Counted from the stretch's first letter, positions 16,421-25,543 are shown. The stretch is 64,000 nt of DNA from Nitrosopumilus sp. K4 (GCF_018128925.1 NZ_CP067007.1:908164-972163), one strand, 5' to 3'. Numbers and translations: made by a program. Notes: a model not told the origin generated them from the letters alone.

Positions 16421-16438
16421 CTTGATCAAGTTTTATAA
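16421..16438 (+). promoter_or_regulatory. CTTGATCAAG palindrome next to a TATA box
   Basis: A perfect 10-base palindrome (16421-16430) touches a TATA-like ttttataa (16431-16438), which lies 18-25 nt before the ATG at 16456. A nearly identical TTGATCAAG sits at 15319-15327, next to the promoter of the longer GTLPKGF gene. A regulator operator is plausible but unproven. Confidence 0.4.
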
Positions 16439-16455
16439 GCATAAAAGAACAACTC

Positions 16456-16836
16456 ATGGCAATGGATGACTTTGAAAAAGAATACCCAGGATTTGATTGG
16501 AAAAATACTCCTGCCTACAAGCATCCAGGGGGAAAAGATTGCCCATGTCCAAAACATGAGTACATCAGAGAACAGATCAATTTTACAAAACAAGTAAACG
16601 AAAAAGGAAAAGAAGCTTCAAAGGTAACTCTCAAGTTTTGTCCCGATCATTACAGAGTATACATGGACGAGGTAATTCCTTCAATGCCTATGAAATACAA
16701 GATACTAACAAAGATCGCATTAAAGCTTGGAGCAATTCAAGTGGAGCAGTTAAAGTACATGGAATCAGAACTATGTTTTTACTGTAAATTTGGTTCAGGT
16801 GGACATGAAAAGAAAACAGAGCTTCCACCAATGTAA
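16456..16836 (+). CDS. Conserved Cys-containing cytoplasmic protein, function unknown
   Basis: A 126-residue protein without signal or membrane segments. It contains Cys/His groups that could bind a metal: CPCPKH near residue 29, FCPDHY near 62 and LCFYCKFGSGGH near 106. The spacing does not fit a standard zinc ribbon. The start is supported by a TATA-like box about 20 nt upstream. It converges with the small DnaJ-type zinc protein. I recognise no family. Confidence 0.62.
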   Translation: MAMDDFEKEYPGFDWKNTPAYKHPGGKDCPCPKHEYIREQINFTKQVNEKGKEASKVTLKFCPDHYRVYMDEVIPSMPMKYKILTKIALKLGAIQVEQLKYMESELCFYCKFGSGGHEKKTELPPM

Positions 16837-16839
16837 AAG

Positions 16840-17070
16840 TCAATCAGGAGTCAGTAAAATTTTTGGTTTGTTCGGTGTGTCATGATGGCAACGTTTTCCA
16901 CATAACGGGCATCGCTTTCTATCCAAGAAGACACATTGACAGATATGAGAATCAAGATAAGACTTTGCAGGTTTGTTGGGCTCTCCGGTTCCGTTACAAA
17001 AAGGGCATTCAGAATCCAATAGATCAATAGTTCCGGTTCCGTTGCATACTGCGCATTTATCATCTGCCAT
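16840..17070 (-). CDS. Small DnaJ-type zinc-finger protein
   Basis: A 76-residue protein with CxxCxGTG motifs as in the DnaJ central zinc domain: CAVCNGTG (about 6-13) and CPFCNGTG (about 23-30). These are followed by a further set, CQC and CPLCGKRCHH. It has no J domain, so it is not a full DnaJ. Such stand-alone Cys-rich proteins may act as zinc-binding chaperone-like or protein-interaction modules. It converges with the upstream gene (3 bases between stops). Confidence 0.7.
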   Translation of the reverse strand: MADDKCAVCNGTGTIDLLDSECPFCNGTGEPNKPAKSYLDSHICQCVFLDRKRCPLCGKRCHHDTPNKPKILLTPD

Positions 17071-17182
17071 GAGTAATTTTACAAAAGCAGTGATTTAAAA
17101 TGAATGTGTTAAGATTATTTTCAAAAAATTAAGAATTTAACAATCTAGTTAAGCTTATACTTGATCTAAATTGTGAGAGGAT

Positions 17183-18628
17183 GTGGCAATAGAAGACATT
17201 CCAGAATTCATCAGCGAGTTAGAAAAAAACGGGGAGCTCAAAAGAGTAAAGACAGAAGTTGATTCAGATTTAGAGATTGCCGAGATTTTGAGACGGTCAA
17301 TGTATTCAAATGGTCCTGCAATTCTTTTTGAAAATGTAAAAAATTATGACATGCCAGTTTTAGGAAATGCATTTGGATCAATGAAGAGATTAGAAATAGG
17401 ATTACAAATGACAGACTTTACCGAAATTGGTCAGAGAATTGTAGATATGACAAAGATGGACATACCATCAGGTTTTCTAAACAAAATAAAGAAACTACCA
17501 GAATTATCAAAGATGACAGAGTCTTTTCCAAAACCAGAAAATAACGGGCCGGTTACTGAGATTACATCAAACAATGCATCATTTGATGACCTGCCAATCT
17601 TAAAATCATGGCCAAACGATGCTGGAAAGTTCATCACACTTGGACTTGTCGCAACTAAACATCCTGAAACAGGTGTTAGAAATCTCGGTGTTTTTAGAAT
17701 GCAGGTTTTAGATAGCACGCATGCATTAATGCATTGGCAAAAACACAAGAGAGGTGCACATCATAGTGAAATTTCAAAAGACAAAGGAGAAAAAATCCCA
17801 ACTGCCATAATTATTGGAGGAGAGCCTGCAACAGTGTTTTCGTCAATTGCACCTGTTCCAGAAGGTCTAGACAAGTATCTATTTGCAGGAATTACAAGAA
17901 AGAAAGGAATCAAAACCGTAAAATGCAAAACAATTGATTTAGACGTTCCAGCAAATGCAGAGATTGTTTTAGAAGGGTATGTAGATCCAAACGACATAAG
18001 AGAAGAAGGTCCATTTGGTGATCACACGGGGTATTACACACCTGTTGAACCATATCCAACATTTACATTGACAGGAATTATGAGAAGAAAAAATCCAACA
18101 TATGTTACGACCGTAGTAGGAAAACCCATTCTAGAAGATGCATACATTGGAAAGGTGATTGAACAGTCATTTTTGCCATTGATCAGAATGTTTCATCCAG
18201 AGGTGGTAGACTTTAGCATGCCTGCAGCAGGCTGGTTCCAAGGGTTTGCAATAATTTCAATAAAGAAAAGATATCCAGGACAGGCAAAAAAGGTCATGAT
18301 GGGACTTTGGGGAATGGGACAGCTTGCATTAACTAAGATGTTTGTCGTAGTAGATGATGACATCAATGTTCATGACATCAATGATGTAATTTGGGCAATC
18401 ACTACAAGAGCAGATGCTGCAAGAGATACCACAATCATAAACAACACACCAACAGATACTTTAGATCCAGCATCACCACTTGTTAATCTAGGTTCTAAGA
18501 TGGGAATAGATGCAACACAAAAAACTAAAGAAGAGGGATATCAAAGAGAAATTCAACAGCAAGTAAAGGTTGACGAAAAGACAAAAGACCTTGTAGATGC
18601 AAAGTGGAAAGACTACGGTTTAGATTAG
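17183..18628 (+). CDS. UbiD family decarboxylase
   Basis: A 481-residue member of the UbiD/MqnL decarboxylase family, which uses prenylated FMN. Recognisable stretches include LGNAFGSMKR, the TKHPETGVRNLGVFRMQVLD segment, the EGPFGDHTGYYTP motif (the ExxExxxxD-type active-site region) and NPTYVTTVVGKP. Start is GTG (VAIEDIP). Its partner gene at 18620 is MqnC, which converges on it with a 9-base overlap. In the futalosine route a UbiD-like enzyme removes a carboxyl group late in menaquinone synthesis, so that role is likely here, but the family has many substrates. Confidence 0.85.
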   Translation: MAIEDIPEFISELEKNGELKRVKTEVDSDLEIAEILRRSMYSNGPAILFENVKNYDMPVLGNAFGSMKRLEIGLQMTDFTEIGQRIVDMTKMDIPSGFLNKIKKLPELSKMTESFPKPENNGPVTEITSNNASFDDLPILKSWPNDAGKFITLGLVATKHPETGVRNLGVFRMQVLDSTHALMHWQKHKRGAHHSEISKDKGEKIPTAIIIGGEPATVFSSIAPVPEGLDKYLFAGITRKKGIKTVKCKTIDLDVPANAEIVLEGYVDPNDIREEGPFGDHTGYYTPVEPYPTFTLTGIMRRKNPTYVTTVVGKPILEDAYIGKVIEQSFLPLIRMFHPEVVDFSMPAAGWFQGFAIISIKKRYPGQAKKVMMGLWGMGQLALTKMFVVVDDDINVHDINDVIWAITTRADAARDTTIINNTPTDTLDPASPLVNLGSKMGIDATQKTKEEGYQREIQQQVKVDEKTKDLVDAKWKDYGLD

Positions 18629-19738
18629 TTTGATAGGATTATAGAAATTATCTCTTTCTTCGGCCTTATAGCCAATCTGATGAATTGCATCAACAATGAT
18701 TTTGTCTGTCAATTCAGTAGAGCGTGCACCAGTACAAGATACCACTTCTTCTCCAATCAAAGTACCGCCAAAGTCATCTGCGCCATACTGCAAAGCAAGT
18801 TGTGCCATACCAATACCGTTTGTTAGCCAAGAAGACTGGATATGAGGGATAAGACCATCAAAAACCAGTCTAGAGATTGCAATCATTTTGAGTAGCTGAA
18901 CACCTCCAGTTCCATATGTAACTAGATCTTCTTCTTGCATCAAAGTGTTGTTGGGTTCAAAATTCCACGGAATAAACGCCATAAAGCCTTTGGTTTTTTC
19001 TTGGAGTTTTACAATTTTGAAAAAGTGTTCTACAATATCATTATTGTTTTCAACATGTCCATACATCATCGTAGCTGATGCAGGCAATCCAACACTGTGA
19101 GCTTCTTCCATAATTCGCAACCAATCAGCACTTGAGATTTTCTTTGGACTGATTACGTCTTTAACAGAATCAACAAGTATTTCAGCTCCAGCTCCTGGGA
19201 TAGATTGAAGTCCAGCTTCTTTTAGTCTAGAAAGCACTTCTTTGGTGGATGTCTTTTCAACTCTAGCAATCATATCGACTTCAGATGTAGATAATCCATG
19301 AACACCAATGTCAGGGAATTTTTCACGAATCAGTTTGAATGCATCTTCATAATATTCAATTTTCAGATTAGGATTATGACCGCCTTGAATCAACACTTGT
19401 CTAATCTTAAACATATCCCATGCAGTTTTCACCCTAGATTCAATTTGATCTAAAGTCAGCGTATATGCCTCATCAGAGCCAGGCGAACGATAAAACGCAC
19501 AGAACTTACAGTCTGTAATACACACATTAGTATAATTCAAAATAATGTTATTTACAAAAGAGGCTTTCTTCCCAAATTGTTTTCTTGTAAGATGACCAGA
19601 TGCCAGCCCCATCAAATGGACATCATCTGATCTTAACAATCGAAGACAATCATCAGGGCTTGGTCGTTGTCCATTTAGAGAATTTTCAAGAATATCTCCA
19701 ATATCGCTTTTGTGAAGTTGTTTAGTGGTTTGACTCAA
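18620..19738 (-). CDS. mqnC: Cyclic dehypoxanthinylfutalosine synthase (MqnC-like radical SAM)
   Basis: A radical SAM enzyme of 372 residues. The Fe-S cluster motif CX3CX2C is C73-C77-C80 in NVCITDCKFCAFYR, as in MqnC and related CofH. Also present are LIQGGHNP, the GLSTSEVD segment and PGAGAEIL. These favour MqnC, which closes the futalosine ring in menaquinone synthesis, over the F420 enzyme CofH, although the two are similar and I cannot fully exclude CofH. The convergent neighbour is a UbiD-like decarboxylase, which supports the menaquinone reading. Confidence 0.85.
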   Translation of the reverse strand: MSQTTKQLHKSDIGDILENSLNGQRPSPDDCLRLLRSDDVHLMGLASGHLTRKQFGKKASFVNNIILNYTNVCITDCKFCAFYRSPGSDEAYTLTLDQIESRVKTAWDMFKIRQVLIQGGHNPNLKIEYYEDAFKLIREKFPDIGVHGLSTSEVDMIARVEKTSTKEVLSRLKEAGLQSIPGAGAEILVDSVKDVISPKKISSADWLRIMEEAHSVGLPASATMMYGHVENNNDIVEHFFKIVKLQEKTKGFMAFIPWNFEPNNTLMQEEDLVTYGTGGVQLLKMIAISRLVFDGLIPHIQSSWLTNGIGMAQLALQYGADDFGGTLIGEEVVSCTGARSTELTDKIIVDAIHQIGYKAEERDNFYNPIKLI

Positions 19739-19861
19739 TTAACTTGTCATCATTCCTCTTTGAATTGTATTTAATCCTTGGTAGAAAAAGTTAGAAAATA
19801 ATTTCAAACTAAAGGAGTGATTCGTGCTCAAAAGATGATATTTTCAAGCAACATCATTCAC

Positions 19862-19875
19862 GTTATTTTTAAGTA
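19862..19875 (+). promoter_or_regulatory. Probable promoter of the aromatic amino acid operon
   Basis: The TATA-like ttatttttaagta lies about 25-37 nt before the ATG at 19899, in the spacer that separates the operon from mqnC. This is the only long spacer before the run of aro genes. Confidence 0.4.
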
Positions 19876-19898
19876 GGGCACCAAAAGGAGATTGTCTC

Positions 19899-20681
19899 AT
19901 GGTATCTGGGTTACAAATTAGATTAAACAGAATTCTCAGAAAAGGAAAGATGCTTTGCATTCCAATGGATCACGGAATTTCAAATGGACCTATTGAAGGC
20001 CTTGAAGATCCTGCATCTATAATTTACAAATGTGAAGGACACGGCCTAACAAGCGTCATAATTAACAAAGGAATCATCAAATCACTTCCAAAACCAACAA
20101 ACGTTGGAATCTTAGTTCATTTTTCAAGCAGCACATCATTATCATTATCACCAAATCGTAAAATGCTTACAGGTACTGTTAAAGAGGCAGTAGCACTTGG
20201 GGCAGACGGAGTTTCTTTGCACATTAACATTGGTGGAAAAGAAGAACCAGAAATGCTAGAGCAATTAGGATTGACTGCAGATCAATGCCACAGATGGAAC
20301 ATGCCACTTCTTGCAATGATGTATCCAAGAGGAGAGAACATCAAGAACCCACACGATCCAGAAATTGTAGGTCATGTTGCAAGAATCGGTGCAGAATGTG
20401 GGGCAGATATTGTAAAAACAATGTACACAGGAGATGTAGATTCATTTGCTAAAATTGTAAAAAGCACACCAGTTCCAATTGTCGTTGCAGGAGGGCCAAA
20501 AGCTAAAACAGATTTGGATATTTTACAAATGACTGAAGACATAATGGCTGCAGGGGCAAAAGGCGTCACATATGGCAGGAATATCTTTGCACATAAATCG
20601 CCAGAAAAGATGACAGAAGCTCTAGCAGCAATTATTTTCAGAAAGGAATCTGCAAAGGAAGCAATGAAAAGAATTGAGTAA
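19899..20681 (+). CDS. 2-amino-3,7-dideoxy-D-threo-hept-6-ulosonate (ADH) synthase
   Basis: First enzyme of the archaeal shikimate route. It joins L-aspartate semialdehyde with 6-deoxy-5-ketofructose 1-phosphate, replacing DAHP synthase. The 260-residue protein has the class I aldolase (DeoC/FbaB-like) barrel: the start LNRILRKGKMLCIPMDHGISNGP, the phosphate-binding GADGVSLHIN region, the Schiff-base Lys in ADIVKTMYTG, and VVAGGPK near the end. It opens the operon and overlaps the next gene by 8 bases. Confidence is high because the DHQ synthase II gene follows directly. Confidence 0.93.
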   Translation: MVSGLQIRLNRILRKGKMLCIPMDHGISNGPIEGLEDPASIIYKCEGHGLTSVIINKGIIKSLPKPTNVGILVHFSSSTSLSLSPNRKMLTGTVKEAVALGADGVSLHINIGGKEEPEMLEQLGLTADQCHRWNMPLLAMMYPRGENIKNPHDPEIVGHVARIGAECGADIVKTMYTGDVDSFAKIVKSTPVPIVVAGGPKAKTDLDILQMTEDIMAAGAKGVTYGRNIFAHKSPEKMTEALAAIIFRKESAKEAMKRIE

Positions 20682-21732
20682 AAACAGAGAGTTAATCGTT
20701 TCACCAAAGGTGTCATCAGCACAATTAGCCAAGTTCATCCCACAATTAGAATCAGAAGGAGTCAAAATGGTGTATCTAGACCCAAAAAAACTTGGAAAGA
20801 AAAAAACAAAACTTGACATTGTTTATCCATCAACATCTGCAAAATATGTGGTTCTTGAAAAAGAAGGACCAAAACCCAAAGGAAAGAAAGTAGGAAGAAA
20901 ATTCCAAGTATTATCAAATAATGATATTGAAAATATTCTAACTATTGCAAAAAAAGGACTTGATTTCGTAATAGTAGAGGTCAAAGACTGGAAAATTATT
21001 CCATTGGAGAACATCATTGCAAAACTGCACAAAATCCATACCAAAATTTTTGCAATAGCAAGAACGCCTGAGGAAGTAAGAAAAATGTTCTCAATTCTCG
21101 AAGTAGGAGTTGATGGGGTTATCTTTAGCACATCATCAATAAACGAAGTAAGAGAAGCAATGGTCTATTTGGGTACCAGAAGTTTTGACTTGAAGCCAGC
21201 AAAAATCACAGAGATTAAAGAAGTCGGAGATGGAGAACGTGTATGTGTAGATACAGCTTCGATGCTACACAAAGGAGAGGGGATGTTGATTGGCAGCAGA
21301 TCAAACTTTTTGTTTCTAGTTCATAATGAATCAGTAGGGTCTTCATTTACATCGCCAAGACCATTTAGAGTGAATGCAGGGGCAGTTCACTGCTACACAT
21401 TATCACCAGATGGTACAACAAATTATCTTTCAGAAGTAGAAACAGGATCTGAAGTGTTAATCCTAAATTCAAAAGGAAAGGCAAGAAGGGCAACGGTTGG
21501 AAGATCAAAAATCGAAAGACGCCCAATGTTAATGATTAAAGCAAAAGTAGGAGACGAGGTAGGAGGCATTATTGCACAAGACGCAGAAACAATTAGATTC
21601 GTAAAACCAAATGGCCAATTAGTTTCAGTTACACATCTAAAGAAAGGAGACACAGTAATGGTTCATGCAAAAGCTGCTACAGGAAGACATTTTGGAATGG
21701 AAGTGTCTGATGAATATATTTTAGAAAAATAA
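20674..21732 (+). CDS. 3-dehydroquinate synthase II (archaeal type)
   Basis: Second enzyme of the archaeal shikimate route, turning the ADH product into 3-dehydroquinate by oxidative deamination with NAD. The 352 residues include the family hallmarks DGERVCVDTASML, the GEGMLIGSRSNFLFLVHNE segment and RPFRVNAGAVHCYTL. The TTG at 20674 overlaps the stop of the previous gene, which suggests translational coupling. A near-N-terminal start is needed because conserved residues (VSPKVSSAQLAKFIP) begin at once. Confidence 0.93.
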   Translation: MSKNRELIVSPKVSSAQLAKFIPQLESEGVKMVYLDPKKLGKKKTKLDIVYPSTSAKYVVLEKEGPKPKGKKVGRKFQVLSNNDIENILTIAKKGLDFVIVEVKDWKIIPLENIIAKLHKIHTKIFAIARTPEEVRKMFSILEVGVDGVIFSTSSINEVREAMVYLGTRSFDLKPAKITEIKEVGDGERVCVDTASMLHKGEGMLIGSRSNFLFLVHNESVGSSFTSPRPFRVNAGAVHCYTLSPDGTTNYLSEVETGSEVLILNSKGKARRATVGRSKIERRPMLMIKAKVGDEVGGIIAQDAETIRFVKPNGQLVSVTHLKKGDTVMVHAKAATGRHFGMEVSDEYILEK

Positions 21733-21733
21733 A

Positions 21734-22405
21734 ATGAAACACAAAACATGTGTATCAATTGCTGAAAACACACCCACAAAATTAAAAAAAACTCTCAAAA
21801 TAGCTTTAAAGAAATCAGATTATGCAGAAATAAGATTTGATTTTCTCAAAGCAGAACAGATTCCAAAAGCATTGAACATGGTCAAAGCAGAACTTACAAG
21901 AGCAGTATGCACACTACGACCAAAAACAGAAGGGGGCGCATTTGAAGGAAGCGAAAAAGAAAGAATCTCAATTTTAAAATTAATTTCAGAATACAATCCA
22001 TTTTTACTTGATGTAGAGTACAACACTATCAAAAAACACAAAGACTTAGAAAAATATCTTAGATCATCAAAAACAAAATTATTAGTTTCTTGGCACGATT
22101 TTAAAAAGACTCCAAATTCTGCAAATTTAAAAAACCAATTGAAAAAAATGTCAAGGCATTCATCAATTGTAAAAATAGTAACAACTGCAAAAACAGTAGA
22201 TGATTCTACTAGAGTTCTGGAACTATACAACAAGAAAGGAAAAACAACACTCATTGCATTTTCCATGGGGGATGCAGGAAGAATTTCAAGAATTTTGTGC
22301 CTGTATTTAGGCAGCCCATACACATATGTCTCTCTTGGAAAGCCTGTGGCTCCAGGTCAATTCAGTTTAGACGAAGTTAAAAAAATAACAAATCTCAAAA
22401 AATAA
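21734..22405 (+). CDS. aroD: 3-dehydroquinate dehydratase, type I
   Basis: Class I AroD of 223 residues, forming 3-dehydroshikimate through a Schiff base. The catalytic pair is H121 in LLVSWHDF and K147 in IVKIVTTAK. Also typical are the N-terminal ADE-like AEIRFDFL and CTLRPKTEGGAFEG, and the C-terminal GxPYTYVSLGKPVAPGQ. It begins one base after the previous stop, in the operon order expected for the pathway. Confidence 0.95.
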   Translation: MKHKTCVSIAENTPTKLKKTLKIALKKSDYAEIRFDFLKAEQIPKALNMVKAELTRAVCTLRPKTEGGAFEGSEKERISILKLISEYNPFLLDVEYNTIKKHKDLEKYLRSSKTKLLVSWHDFKKTPNSANLKNQLKKMSRHSSIVKIVTTAKTVDDSTRVLELYNKKGKTTLIAFSMGDAGRISRILCLYLGSPYTYVSLGKPVAPGQFSLDEVKKITNLKK

Positions 22406-22493
22406 GAGGAAAGTTCCTAGCACACAAGATTTGACTTGGATGTGCAGAACAATAGTTGAGAGTTTAAATCAATCAATGATTGAGAAAAACCAC

Positions 22494-23312
22494 ATGGCAA
22501 CATATGCAGTGATTGGAGATCCAATTGATCATTCATTGTCTCCAAATATACACAGTGCAGCGTTTAGGGAATTAAATTTGGAGCATTCATACATTGCATA
22601 TAGAATTCCCAAAGGAGAGTTAGAAGAAGGAATCGAGGCACTCAAGAAAATAAAGATAGCAGGATTCAATGTAACAATACCACACAAAGTCGAAATGATG
22701 AAATTTTTAGACAAAACAGATGAATCGTGCAGTATTATCGGTGCCGTCAACACAGTTACAAATGACAACGGAACTCTCAAGGGATACAATACAGACATGG
22801 ATGGATTTTTAGATCCCATAAAGAAAAAAGAAATTCAGATCAAAGGTCGTAAAATTTTATTGCTTGGTGCTGGGGGAGCAGCAAGAGCAATTGTTGCAGG
22901 GTTTGCAAAAGAACATGCAGCATCAATCACAATAGCAAACAGAACCCTTGAAAATGCAAAGAAACTAGCAATGTTTTCTGAGCAGGTAGGATTAAAATCA
23001 AAATATGTCAAAATAGACGAGGTAGGAGGCACTGCCAAAGATTACGACATCATAGTAAATGCAACATCTGTAGGATTAAAAAACGAACCAAGCCCAATTT
23101 CACTTGAAGGCATCAGCAGCAACACCATAGTCTACGATATCATATACATGCCAATGAATACAGATTTCTTAAAAAAAGCAAAAGAAAAAGGAGCCAAGAT
23201 AATTTTTGGTTATGAGATGCTATTAGGTCAAGCAGTAAGAGCATTTGAGATATGGCACGGAATGGAAGCACCTTATAATGCCATGAAACGAGCATTGTTA
23301 GGAGGGGTATAA
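22494..23312 (+). CDS. aroE: Shikimate dehydrogenase
   Basis: Reduces 3-dehydroshikimate with NADPH. Starting at the ATG at 22494 gives 272 residues (MATYAVIGDPIDHSLSP); the in-frame upstream ATG at 22431 would add 21 residues unlike any AroE. Motifs: SLSPNIHSAAF and NVTIPHK (substrate binding with catalytic Lys), the NTD pocket (YNTDMDGF), Rossmann GAGGAARAI, NRTLENA for NADP and NATSVGL. About 90 bases separate aroD and this start, the largest spacer in the first half of the operon. Confidence 0.94.
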   Translation: MATYAVIGDPIDHSLSPNIHSAAFRELNLEHSYIAYRIPKGELEEGIEALKKIKIAGFNVTIPHKVEMMKFLDKTDESCSIIGAVNTVTNDNGTLKGYNTDMDGFLDPIKKKEIQIKGRKILLLGAGGAARAIVAGFAKEHAASITIANRTLENAKKLAMFSEQVGLKSKYVKIDEVGGTAKDYDIIVNATSVGLKNEPSPISLEGISSNTIVYDIIYMPMNTDFLKKAKEKGAKIIFGYEMLLGQAVRAFEIWHGMEAPYNAMKRALLGGV

Positions 23313-23313
23313 C

Positions 23314-24168
23314 ATGGCCAAGGCAGTAGCAGTAGTTCACGGGGCAATTTCAGTCGTAAATGCAATAGCAAATCAAAAAGGAGCTACGCTAGGAATCGAG
23401 TTACAAGTAGAAGCAATTGTAGAAACAAAGACAGGAAAAGGAATAAGCATTCAATCAAAAAACAAGAGTCTCAGTTCACGACTAGTCAATAAAACGGTAG
23501 AAAAAATTGTTCCAAAAAAAGATTTAGAAAAAAACAATATTGCCATTACTCTTAATTCAGAAATCCCATTAGGATATGGATTGAAAAGTTCCAGTGCAAT
23601 TTCATCAGCAGTTGCATTAGCATGTGCAAAAATTTTCAAACCAAAAGCATCTGATCAGCAGATACTACTAGCAGGAGTAGACGCATCAATCGAGACCAAA
23701 GTAAGCATGACAGGAGCATATGATGATGCATGTTCATGTTATTTTGGAGGATTCAATGTAACAAACAATGAAAAGAAACAAAGAACACATTATGAAAAAA
23801 TACCACCAAATCTAAGTGCAGTGATATTTCTTCCAAAAAGTAGAAAGCGCGGTAATTTGAAAAATTTGAAAGTATTGTCTTCAGTATTTGACAACGCGTG
23901 GGAACTTGCACGGAAATCAAAGTACTGGGATGCTATGACAATTAACGGATTGGCAACATCAGTTTTATTAAATTCAGATCCAACAATAATTACAAACCTA
24001 ATAGAAAAAGGAGCGCTTGCAGCTTCAGTATCTGGAAATGGTCCATCAATTGCTGCAATAACAAAGAAAGAAGATGAAGCTAATGTAAAAAAAGTATTTT
24101 CAGGATTAGAAGGAACAACAATTGTTTCCAAAGTAAACAACAAAAAGGCAGAAGTTCATGAAGTGTAA
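23314..24168 (+). CDS. aroK: Shikimate kinase, archaeal GHMP type
   Basis: Archaeal shikimate kinases belong to the GHMP family and are not related to bacterial AroK. This 284-residue protein has the family ATP loop PLGYGLKSSSAISSA (about residues 88-102), the N-terminal AVVHGAISVVNAIANQKGATL and the C-terminal SVSGNGPSIAAI glycine loop. It starts one base after the aroE stop and overlaps aroA by 11 bases. Confidence 0.94.
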   Translation: MAKAVAVVHGAISVVNAIANQKGATLGIELQVEAIVETKTGKGISIQSKNKSLSSRLVNKTVEKIVPKKDLEKNNIAITLNSEIPLGYGLKSSSAISSAVALACAKIFKPKASDQQILLAGVDASIETKVSMTGAYDDACSCYFGGFNVTNNEKKQRTHYEKIPPNLSAVIFLPKSRKRGNLKNLKVLSSVFDNAWELARKSKYWDAMTINGLATSVLLNSDPTIITNLIEKGALAASVSGNGPSIAAITKKEDEANVKKVFSGLEGTTIVSKVNNKKAEVHEV

Positions 24169-25426
24169 AATAGAAAAATCAAACGTATCAGGACAAATCA
24201 CATGTCCACCAAACAAGAGTTATACACATAGAGCAATATTTCTAGCATCACTTGCTGGAGGAAACAGCAAAGTAAACAACGTGTTATTTTCTGAAGACAC
24301 AAAGGCAACCATTGAAGCATGTAAGAAATTTGGTGCAGAAATAGAGCAAGAAAATACATCAATCAATGTCAAAAATCCCATCAAAACAGACACAGACGTG
24401 CCTGAAATAAATGCTGAAAACTCTGGAACAACAATAAGAATTGCATCAGGAATTGCAAGTCTATTTTCAAAAGAAATCACACTCACAGGAGACGAGAGTC
24501 TACAAAAAAGACCAATGCAACCATTACTAGATGCACTTGAAAGTATTGGTGCAAAATGTATCTCAACAGATGGAAAACCCCCAATCAAAATTACTGGAAA
24601 AGTATCAGGAGGAGACGTTACAATTCCAGGAAGTTTTTCTAGTCAATTCATATCAGCTTTGTTAATTTGTGCTCCACTAACTGAAAAAGGAATTAACTTG
24701 GCAATTGAAGGAAATCTTGTTTCAAAACCATATCTTGATGCAACAATTGCAACAATGAGAAAATTTGGTGTCTCAGTTCAAACATTAATTCCATACAAAA
24801 GATACAACGTATCACCACAAGTGTACAATCCATCATCATTTGATGTTCCAATAGATTTTTCAAGCCTTGCGATATTGCTTTCTGCAGCAGTTCTAAACGG
24901 AAATGATTTTTCAATTAAAGGAAACATAGGGAATCTACCACAAGGAGATGAAGTATTCATAGATATTTTAGAACAATTAGGAGTGAATGTAATAATTAAT
25001 GAAAAGGAAATCAAAATTAAAGCTCCAGAAAAACTAAACGGAGGTAGGTTTGATTTGAGCAACTCCCCAGATCTTCTTCCACCACTTGCAATCTTAGCAT
25101 TAAAAACAGAAAAGCCAATAGAAGTTGTCAATGTAAAACATGCCAGGTTAAAAGAGACAGATAGAATTGCAATTCTTTCCCGAGAACTTGTTAAGATAGG
25201 AATCAAAGTTCAAGAAAATGAAGATGGGTTGATTTTAGAATCATCAAATAATTTACAACCTGCAGAATTAGATTCAGAAAATGACCACAGATTGTTTATG
25301 GTGTTTTGCATAGCAGGAATGTATGTAGGAGATTGCACGGTAACAGATCCAGAATCAGTATCAGTATCATATCCAAATTTTATCGAAGAGATGAACAACT
25401 GTGGCGCAAAGATTCAAAGATTATAA
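24158..25426 (+). CDS. aroA: 5-enolpyruvylshikimate-3-phosphate synthase
   Basis: Transfers enolpyruvyl from PEP to shikimate 3-phosphate. The 422-residue protein has the two-domain inverse barrel order: PPNKSYTHRAIFLASLA, the ENSGTTIRI signature, SSQFISALLICAPL, and the C-terminal ARLKETDRI and DHRLFMVFCIAGM blocks. In many EPSPS proteins the glyphosate-contact segment is LGNAGT; here it is AENSGTT, a class difference. A 325-base spacer separates it from aroC. Confidence 0.95.
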   Translation: MKCKIEKSNVSGQITCPPNKSYTHRAIFLASLAGGNSKVNNVLFSEDTKATIEACKKFGAEIEQENTSINVKNPIKTDTDVPEINAENSGTTIRIASGIASLFSKEITLTGDESLQKRPMQPLLDALESIGAKCISTDGKPPIKITGKVSGGDVTIPGSFSSQFISALLICAPLTEKGINLAIEGNLVSKPYLDATIATMRKFGVSVQTLIPYKRYNVSPQVYNPSSFDVPIDFSSLAILLSAAVLNGNDFSIKGNIGNLPQGDEVFIDILEQLGVNVIINEKEIKIKAPEKLNGGRFDLSNSPDLLPPLAILALKTEKPIEVVNVKHARLKETDRIAILSRELVKIGIKVQENEDGLILESSNNLQPAELDSENDHRLFMVFCIAGMYVGDCTVTDPESVSVSYPNFIEEMNNCGAKIQRL

Positions 25427-25451
25427 AATTTAAAAAAAATCAACTAAAGAG

Positions 25452-25543
25452 GCAAGAGGCGCGACCCTGTATAGAGTGAAAAGCATTCTCTTCACCCGCA
25501 GCGCGTTAGCGCAGATAACATGTCTTTTTCGCAGGGCCGCGCA
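25452..25543. ncRNA. Candidate structured RNA element in the aroA-aroC spacer
   Basis: In a spacer otherwise very rich in A+T, this ~95-base stretch is about 55% G+C (my count) and can fold. Outer helix: 25459-25463 (gcgcg) and 25465-25469 (ccctg) pair with 25538-25542 and 25532-25536, with one A-C mismatch. Inside are a hairpin at 25473-25489 (agagtg/cattct, one G-U) and a hairpin at 25501-25512 (gcgc-gtta-gcgc). A TATA-like attataaaattt lies upstream (about 25420-25431). It has no open frame of interest. It could be an independent small RNA or an operon leader element; strand cannot be fixed. The rest of 25427-25751 holds nothing I recognise. Confidence 0.45.

Noticed and set aside
22405-22493. 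GAGGAAAGTTCC stretch before aroE resembling an RNase P RNA core motif
   Set aside because: Only ~90 bases are available between aroD and aroE and the other conserved RNase P blocks are not visible; this is likely ordinary operon spacer with a ribosome site.
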